Assembly: GCA_014925825.1 (NCBI GenBank)
Contig: JACGCK010000006.1
Location: 310,001-374,000 of the forward strand
Source: Pholiota molesta
Lineage: Eukaryota; Basidiomycota; Agaricomycetes; Agaricales; Strophariaceae
Direction: 5' to 3'
DNA length: 64,000 nucleotides
The notes under the pieces were generated by a model that saw nothing but the letters and a program-made list of their open reading frames with translations, was not told where the DNA came from and made no database searches. The stretch's first letter is position 1; each line of letters opens with the position of its first letter. Both the position numbers and the translations under genes were made by a program. Below are positions 57,114 to 64,000 of the stretch, piece after piece.

Positions 57114-60100
57114 ATGCCTGTCAGTTCGCCCATGCTTGTTGACAGTAAGCCAGTTCCTGAGGGAACTACGTCGAATGGGCACCAACAAGGAATTGCCATG
57201 AATGGGAATCGTTCTTCCAAGGCCGAACCCTTAGATTTGAGCGACGATGATGATTTACCATTGGTGAGTGCGACTCCTCTCTGCAAGTATCTGATATATG
57301 TTGATAACCACTCGCCGTTTCGTTCAGTCCCAAACTACACGTACGACCGACGCCACGTCGGTTCCCTCTCGCAGCTTGAAACGCAAGAAGGTTGCCTATG
57401 CAGAAACATCCAGCGACGATGATACACCTCTTGCTTCTTCTCCCGCTAAACCCAAACCCAAGGCCAACGGGAAAGCGAAACCAAAGCAAGAGTCTAGTGA
57501 TACTGGCGATAACTTCGAACCTGAAACCAAGCCTCAGAATGGCCGAGCTTCCAATGGTCGAGTTTCGAAGCCTCCAAAGAAGAAGGTTAAGGAAGAAAGC
57601 GATAAGAGTGACGAGGACGAAGATAAACCACTGCAGCCTGCAAAGCGAGCAGCTGGTCGCAAACGCAAGGTGAAGGCAGAAAGTGGTTCTGATCAGGAGA
57701 TGCCACTGAAGAAGACTACCGCGAAGCCTCGCGGCAAGAAAGTCAAAGCTGAGGAAGCTTCCGATGCAGAAACGCCCAAGCCAAAACGAGGGAAGAAAGC
57801 AAATAAAGACGACGCCGACAGCAAATCACCCACCAAGAAAGGCAGGAAGGAGAAGAAAGAAGAAGAACAAGAGGAAGTCTTCAGATGGTGGGAGAATGGA
57901 CGCGAAAACGGAGATGACAGTATCAAGTGGACAACACTGGAACACAGCGGCGTCTTGTTTCCTCCACCATACGAACCATTACCTTCAAGCGTTAAGATGA
58001 AGTACAATGGTACGTCTGCTTTCAAACTGCCTTGCGCCATGCTGAACACCATACTGGATAGGCCAACTGGTCGACTTACCACCAGATGCAGAAGAAGTGG
58101 CTGGCTTCTACGCCGCACTCCTGGAAACAGATCATGCAAAGGATGCAACGTTCAACAAAAATTTCTTCGAAGACTGGAAGATTGTATTGAAGAAACATCC
58201 TCCTGTATGTTGTATTCCTACGACTTAAAAAAAAGAGCTATATTCTCACCAGCTTATAGAGAGATGGGACAAAGATTGTGAATTTCGAACTTTGCGACTT
58301 CCGTCCAATGTACGAACATTTTGAAGTCGAAAAGGCTAAGAAGAAAGCAATGACTACAGAGGAAAAGAAAGCGGCTAAAAAGGCTAGGGATGAGATGGAA
58401 GCTAAATACACAACTTGTCTCCTGGATGGACGTAAAGAGAAAGTAGGCAACTTCAGAGTCGAACCCCCAGGGTTATTCAGAGGGCGTGGTGAACATCCTA
58501 AGAAAGGTGCACTCAAAGTAAGTGTACTATCAAAGCGCAAGTAGACGAATATTGACCGTCGGTTTCGCAAGTTCCGGGTGCGACCTGAAGACATCACTCT
58601 TAACATTGGTGAGGGTGCATCTATTCCAGTTCCTAACATGCCGGGACATTGGAGGGCCGTCACACACGACAATACTGTCACTTGGCTTGCGAACTGGACT
58701 GAGAACATCAATGGCAATCACAAATATGTGTTCTTGGCTGCGGGAAGTTCATTGAAAGGTCAAAGCGACATGCAGAAATTCGAGAAGGCGCGTGAATTGA
58801 AGGTATTTTCATTTAGTCTCTCATCATGCTCGGTTTCATTCCTGACATGTGTTTAGAACCACGTCGACCGTATCCGCGAAAATTATCAAGTTGACCTGAG
58901 ATCAAAAGTGATGGCCGACCGTCAGCGTGCCACCACTATGTACTTCATCGATAAACTTGCTCTTCGTGCTGGTAACGAGAAAGGTGAAGATGAAGCGGAC
59001 ACCGTGGGCTGTTGCTCTCTGCGGTGTGAACACGTCACATTGGAGGCTCCAGATTTTATCATCTTCGACTTCCTTGGAAAGGATTCCATTCGATACTATA
59101 ACAGAGTCCAAGTCGATCCACAAGTATTCAAAAATATCCGAATTTTCAAAGAGAACAAGAATGACGACGACAATCTTTTCGATCGGGTGACAGTAAGTAT
59201 TCGTACATTGGACATAAGCTCCCTTCTGATTCACCTTCGATAGACTACTACCCTCAATAAACATCTCACAAGCGAGATGAAGGGTTTGACTGCTAAGGTG
59301 TTCCGTACATTCAATGCATCCATAACATTCCAGCGCCTTCTTGACGAGGAGAATCTGGAGGGTGCAAGTCTTCAAGAGAAACTGAACGCATATAATGCCG
59401 CAAATCGTCAAGTTGCCATTCTGTGTAACCATCAACGTAGTGCTCCCAAGACGCACGATCAATCTATGGAAAAGATGCGGAATAAGGTATTTGTTGCTTC
59501 ATATTGAAAATGTTGTCTTAACGATCCCGACTGCCTATTCGTTGTAGTATCGGTCGTTCAAGTATGAACGTATGAAATTACGTCATGCCCTGTTCAAAAT
59601 CGATCCCAAGTACAAGAAGAAGCCATTATACAAGGACGACGAATCGGATCTGGATGACGACTGGATTGCTGAATACGAGGACATCCTTAAAGCAAAGGAG
59701 ATCGAGAAAGCTGAGAAGAAGTTTGTGAAAGAAAATGAAAAGCTGGAAGAGGATGGCCAAAAACCTCAGAAGGACTCCGTTTTGAAGGAACGCATTAAAG
59801 AAATCGAGTCCGAATTTAAACAAATGGCCAAAGAGCGAGGCACTGGGAAGGCAGAGACGAAACATCGCAGCGCCGAGAGGATTGAAGAGGCTATTGAGAA
59901 AATCACCGAGAAGATCAAAGCCTTCAAATTGCAAATGGTCGATCGCGATGCAGGAAAAGAAGTTGCATTGGGCACAAGGTACGTTCATTGCAGTTCTTCA
60001 TGTATCGCATGAACATATGCTCAATGCCCACCATATAGTAAAATCAACTATCTCGATCCTAGGTTAGTGACTGAATTTTTGGCATCTCTCCATTTGTTAT

Positions 60101-60297
60101 TAATCTCTGTTATATTAGAATCACCGCTGCCTGGTGCCAAATCCATGACGTTCCTATAGAAAAAATGTTCTCAAAAACACTTATCACGAAGTGTGAGTTT
60201 CCCTCCGTCGTCTCTATCTATGTATTTCTCAATCATTAACAAATTTGCTCATATAGTCCCGTGGGCAATGGAGGTAGAGCCAGAGTGGAAATTCTAA
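57114..60297 (+). CDS. TOP1: DNA topoisomerase I (type IB)
   Basis: Starts at 57114 ([13 protein letters not shown]), stop TAA at 60295-60297. About 250 N-terminal residues are Lys/Glu/Ser-rich and disordered, with nuclear-localisation-like basic runs. The core begins [21 protein letters not shown], then [62 protein letters not shown], and catalytic segments [24 protein letters not shown] and [11 protein letters not shown] charged coiled-coil linker follows ([16 protein letters not shown]). The C-terminal exon set ends [14 protein letters not shown], which holds the catalytic Tyr, and [14 protein letters not shown]. It relaxes supercoils through a 3'-phosphotyrosine intermediate. The Tyr codon (60049-60051) is in a 24-nt exon. 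Confidence 0.96.
60039..60062 (+). other. 24-nt exon of TOP1 carrying the catalytic tyrosine
   Basis: Between acceptor ATATAG and donor GTTAGT. It encodes AG/T AAA ATC AAC TAT CTC GAT CCT AG, i.e. SKINYLDPR, with the active-site Tyr. The next exon is 60119-60192 and the last is 60257-60297. Confidence 0.9.
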
Positions 60298-60792
60298 AAG
60301 CTGTCAGATCTTTTCCGCCTTTGCATGTGATTTTACGTGGTACCTCGGACGATGCCTTGTTGTTTTAGCCCATATTCTTACGTAGATAAACTATATAACC
60401 CTCCAGTATTTACTCACCATGGGAAATGAAGGATCTTTGGATAGCAGAAGTGGATGCAGCGTTTGGTGGGACCGTGGGGGGACTTGAAGTTGTGGCGACC
60501 TGGTCAAGTTGTTGTTCTTTGTTCTGCGGACCAAACAACTGTCGCGTGTCCAAAAATAAAGGGCAGTCTTTGGCACTGCACCTTGAGGTGAAGGTTTCCA
60601 CTTCGACCAACGCTACCATGAGCCGGTTCACAGGCGACGCCTCCCCACGTACAATATTTGCATCCAAAACGACTTTTGACGCTCTCGATGTCCAGTCCGG
60701 TGAGGAGTCTGAAGAGGACAATTCATCCGACCTGGATTTGCTGCAGCAGAGGTTCGTCATAAGTTCGTTGTACTTCTAGGATCTCAAGGCTC
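60298..60792. other. TOP1 / CDS1 intergenic region with candidate upstream exon
   Basis: 495 bp. A plus-strand ORF with good start context (CTACCATGA, ATG at 60618) runs to about 60735 and reads as an acidic protein segment (SEESEEDNSSD-like). It could be a 5' exon of CDS1 or an upstream ORF (see findings). Confidence 0.5.
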
Positions 60793-62768
60793 ATGGAAAG
60801 CCTTAGCCTGACTGCAGAACCTGTAAAACCGACGAAATCTGCTATCAAAAAGGCCAATCGCCTTGCCCGTATTGAGCGGAAGCAGCGCCAAAAACTCAAA
60901 CTTCCGGCTTCAGAGGAGACGCAGACGACGAACCCAAACCCTTTTGAGGACAGCATCTCTCCAGTGTCGACACCAGTCACATCCTTCAAAGTGGAAGAAT
61001 TCTCTCAACCTCTGCCAGCAGCAACGCCTTCCGAGCCTGCTGAACTTCGTGTAATTCTGGAGGCGCAGCCTCGTGTCGAAGCCAATGGATACGCCCACGC
61101 AGAGACATTAAAGCCTGTCCTTTCTGAGGATGTAGAGGTGGAAAAGACCACACGAGTTGTCGTAACGTCTCCATCTCTACCAACTCACAAAACCATCCCC
61201 GCCGATACCGAAACGACTACTGAAGCGACGCCTTCTGTCAATGGTTCTGCCAAAAACGCCGACCAAAATGGCAAACCAGCTGCCCAAGGGCAGGATACTG
61301 AATCAGCAAAGAGACGACAAAATGCACTGACACGTACTCTATGGACTTTCATTATGATTGGAGGCTTTGTCGGTACGTACATGTACCTCCATGTACTGAT
61401 TTCATCTTGGTTAAGCACCGTGTTTTTAGGACTATTACTTCTTGGGCACACTTACATGATTCTTCTCGTCCTGTTATGTCAAACACTGGTTTACAGAGAA
61501 GTAACGGCTCTGTTTTCCTTAAAGACGGCCATCCCAGAATCCAGGGACGCAGAAACACTGAAAGGCAAAGATCCTTGGAGCAAAACACTTAACTGGTACT
61601 TTTTTGCAGTGACGAATTACTTCCTCTACGGAGAAAGTATCATCTATTACTTCAAGGTATCTTTTATTGCTCTTTTCTTGACATACCAACACTGATATTC
61701 TCCCGACAGCATGTCGTTTTTGCAGATGCAAATCTACTCCCGTTTGCTACAAATCATCGCATGATCAGTTTCACTCTGTACATCATCGGCTTTATGGGTT
61801 TCGTCATGTCCCTGAAGAAAGGATACCTTAAGCAACAATTCGGTTTGTTTTGCTGGGTTCACATGAGCCTTCTGTTGATCGTTGTTTCAAGGTAAGGTCT
61901 TTGATTTCTCAATCCAAATTCACTGACACTATATCATCACGCTCAGTCATTTTATTGTGAACAACATCCTTGAAGGCCTCATTTGGTTTTGGGTGCCTGC
62001 GTCATTAGTTATTTGCAATGACTGTTTCGCCTACATCTGTGGTGTGATGTTTGGACGTACTCCCCTCATCAAATTATCCCCCAAAAAGACAGTTGAAGGT
62101 TTCCTTGGGGCCTTCGTCAGCACAATTCTATTCGCAATCCTTTGGGGGACCTTCTTTATGAAATTTGACTATATGATCTGTCCTGTCCATGATTTGGGTG
62201 TGAGTGCGTTCAGCTCCACTACCTGCGCACCAAATCCTGTATTTGTCTGGAAAACAGTTGAGGTTTGGCGTCCTCTATCGGCGGTTTTGACAGCTTTGGT
62301 GCGTCTCCATTATCGTTATTCGCTTGGTGAGGTTCCTTCATATCCTCCATAGACAACCCAACCTATCAAGACAATATCGTATGCCCCATACCAGTTACAT
62401 CTTTTCGTCCTTGCCTGCTTTGCATCTTTGGTCGCGCCTTTCGGGGGTTTCTTTGCTTCTGGCTTCAAGCGCGCATTCAATATCAAAGATTTTGGTCACA
62501 GTATACCAGGCCATGGTGGGATGACCGATCGCATGGATTGCCAGTATGTTCTTTATCTTCAATAAATCCATTTAATTTTCTGACCTGGTCTCTCAGGTTC
62601 TTGATGGGTGTCTTCACCTATGTATATTACAGCAGTTTAATTCGTGTTAATCATGTTACTGTCGGCAACATCCTACAAACGATCGTTAGCGGCCTTACGG
62701 TGGACCAACAATTGGAACTGGTCCGTGATTTGTCAAGATATTTGGAGGGGCAGGGGATTTCAGTATGA
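60793..62768 (+). CDS. CDS1: Phosphatidate cytidylyltransferase (CDP-diacylglycerol synthase)
   Basis: Start given at 60793 ([15 protein letters not shown]); stop TGA 62766-62768. A cytosolic N-terminus of about 175 residues has a basic helix ([17 protein letters not shown]). Then come about eight membrane segments, including [54 protein letters not shown] and [19 protein letters not shown]. The CTP_transf_1 signature is complete: [14 protein letters not shown], then [14 protein letters not shown] with the metal-binding Asp. The enzyme makes CDP-DAG from CTP and phosphatidic acid in the ER. C-terminus: [14 protein letters not shown]. An upstream exon at 60618-60735 may add residues. Confidence 0.92.
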
Positions 62769-62898
62769 AGCTTCTACAGTATGACATCCTAATACATACG
62801 ATCCTATACCATTCTTTGAATCAAGGACTTGGGTACAAGCAAAAGGCATACATGATAATTGGAAAATGTCTCCCCTAAATCAATTTGAAATTGATATG

Positions 62899-64000
62899 CT
62901 AAAGATGCATAATAGTCCATGAAGCAAGGCTTTTGAAAGACATTGCCTTTCTTCCTTTCGCTTTGGTGAATCCTGCAACACCCAATCCTCTTGCATCTTG
63001 CTGATTGACCGTATCAACGATACATAGCAGCACTGTTCCATTCCGAGGAGTGAAAATAGTTGCAATCCATGCCCCTTCTTCGTTGTTGTAGGTTACTGGA
63101 GTGAATTCTTTGTCAGATGTGGTAAGCACGAAAACATAGTTATCGGCTTCGGATGTCGACATATGCTCGCATCTCTTACAGACGCTGAACTTGGTATAAC
63201 GTTTTTCTAATATATCGCCGGTTGCGGGTTCTATTAGCAATGGGTGGAGACCAAACTCGGTAAATTCGGGGGTCAACTTCGGACCTTCTGGAGCCATAAT
63301 ATATTCCTCCCAAGTCGATTGTTCCTCCGTCAATTGGTAAGAAGGATCATCGGGGAAGTGTCTCCTCCCGAACTCGAGTGACGAAGCAATAAACCATGTT
63401 GGATTTAATTTGACTTCCCAAACAGTTCCGTTGAGAGCACCTGCTCCCCAACACGAGTCGATCAGATGCCATTCTTCGCCCAAGTAGACGCAGTTCCAGG
63501 CATGATTCATTGTCTGTTCCGGAATAGGATCACCTTCGGACAAACTGTGGTAGCCATATCCTTTGCCATGGCCAGTAACTTTGTGCGCCTGCAGACCGAC
63601 GAGGGTGGCCAAATATTCGAATAGACCTGCATAACCATCACAGACTGCAAGTCCGGACGATAGTGTCGATTCTGGAGTTGCTGCCTGTATATTGCCCGAA
63701 AGAAAAGATTCAACGTCGTAGATGATATTACGGTGCAACCAGGTGTACAAGGCTCTCGCTTTGTCCACGTCGTCTTCGAATGGTTCTGTCAACGCAGAAG
63801 CCAGGTATTCGAGGGAGTGGATTGTATGTCGTGGAAATAATGCTGCGTGTGCATCTACTCCTGAAAAATCTCGACATTGAATACACGATGGGTGATCAAA
63901 AGAAGCCTCGTTGAATTCGGCGACATCGCGAGGGGCCTGAAGCACAGGTCTAGAGGCTAAATTCACGGGCGGTGGGATTGGAGACGCATGCTCGTCAGGA
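62899..64000 (-). CDS. Transglutaminase-like domain protein (Cyk3-like), N-terminus outside window
   Basis: Reads open to the right edge on the minus strand (PDEHASPIPPPVNLASRP at the edge), so the start lies beyond 64000. Stop TAG at 62899-62901. The transglutaminase core is clear: DKARALYTWLHRNIIYDVESF, the Cys in SGLAVCDGYAGLFEYLA, the His in MNHAWNCVYLGEEWHLID and the Asp of that block, giving the Cys-His-Asp triad order. A C-terminal beta-rich region follows (KFSVCKRCEHMS; TPVTYNNEEGAW). Similar to the TGc part of fungal Cyk3 and animal KY-like proteins; Cyk3 itself acts in cytokinesis and has an SH3 domain, which cannot be checked here. The single long exon is unusual for this window. 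Confidence 0.65.
   Translation of the reverse strand, partial: PDEHASPIPPPVNLASRPVLQAPRDVAEFNEASFDHPSCIQCRDFSGVDAHAALFPRHTIHSLEYLASALTEPFEDDVDKARALYTWLHRNIIYDVESFLSGNIQAATPESTLSSGLAVCDGYAGLFEYLATLVGLQAHKVTGHGKGYGYHSLSEGDPIPEQTMNHAWNCVYLGEEWHLIDSCWGAGALNGTVWEVKLNPTWFIASSLEFGRRHFPDDPSYQLTEEQSTWEEYIMAPEGPKLTPEFTEFGLHPLLIEPATGDILEKRYTKFSVCKRCEHMSTSEADNYVFVLTTSDKEFTPVTYNNEEGAWIATIFTPRNGTVLLCIVDTVNQQDARGLGVAGFTKAKGRKAMSFKSLASWTIMHL

Noticed and set aside
57693..58148. 151-codon minus ORF in TOP1
   Set aside because: Antisense of the Lys/Glu-rich TOP1 N-terminus gives Ser/Leu/Phe-rich nonsense.
60410..60760. 116-codon minus ORF upstream of CDS1
   Set aside because: No motif; the plus frame over the same DNA reads better and has a good start context.
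1..64000. Biosynthetic or trafficking gene cluster
   Set aside because: Traffic genes are numerous but have mixed orientation and belong to different complexes; there is no core synthase or pathway logic.
1..64000. CRISPR array, prokaryotic operons or integrated virus
   Set aside because: Spliced eukaryotic genes throughout, no spaced repeats, and no viral genes recognised.

Overview
The window is nuclear DNA from a filamentous basidiomycete, most likely an agaricomycete. Genes are dense, on both strands, and cut by many short introns (mostly 48-115 nt). They encode conserved eukaryotic housekeeping proteins plus two fungal Zn(II)2Cys6 regulators. I see no recognisable transposon, rRNA, tRNA, CRISPR array or secondary-metabolite cluster. 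Exon joins were worked out by hand from frame, splice-site consensus and remembered conservation of each family, so exact ends are model-level.

Layout. 1-6.5 kb: 3' part of CSF1 (bridge lipid transfer protein, truncated at the left edge), YIP1, and divergent NSA2. 6.8-12.5 kb: a Zn2Cys6 transcription factor, SDHAF4 and SmD3. 13.3-22.3 kb: a CLC chloride/proton exchanger, a GLTSCR1-domain protein and the APC8/CDC23 TPR subunit. 22.3-31 kb is gene-poor, with a second Zn2Cys6 protein and a divergent SLC25-like carrier between non-coding gaps of 2.9 and 2.4 kb. 31-39.8 kb: FUN30 remodeller, BET5 (TRAPP), RMT2 arginine methyltransferase, a PRKRIP1-like protein and a hemerythrin-like protein. 40.7-51.6 kb: TMEM184/OST-alpha membrane protein, COG2, VPS8. 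51.9-64 kb: CTI6-like PHD protein, ILV1 threonine deaminase, NDUFB3, TOP1, CDS1 and a transglutaminase-like protein truncated at the right edge.

Functions. Several neighbours serve membrane traffic and lipids (CSF1, YIP1, BET5, COG2, VPS8, CDS1) and several serve chromatin or RNA (FUN30, TOP1, CTI6-like, GLTSCR1, SmD3, PRKRIP1, NSA2). Nothing shows that these form a regulated cluster. Most pairs are convergent or divergent, with 50-500 bp between them.

The most notable signal is gene architecture. Microexons occur in NSA2 (an exon whose only coding bases are ATG, then a 6-nt exon), probably SmD3 (6 nt), TMEM184/OST-alpha (8 and 11 nt) and TOP1 (24 nt, carrying the catalytic tyrosine). Four introns in three genes fit only a GC-AG boundary. 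CSF1 shows three apparent frame changes that need checking.
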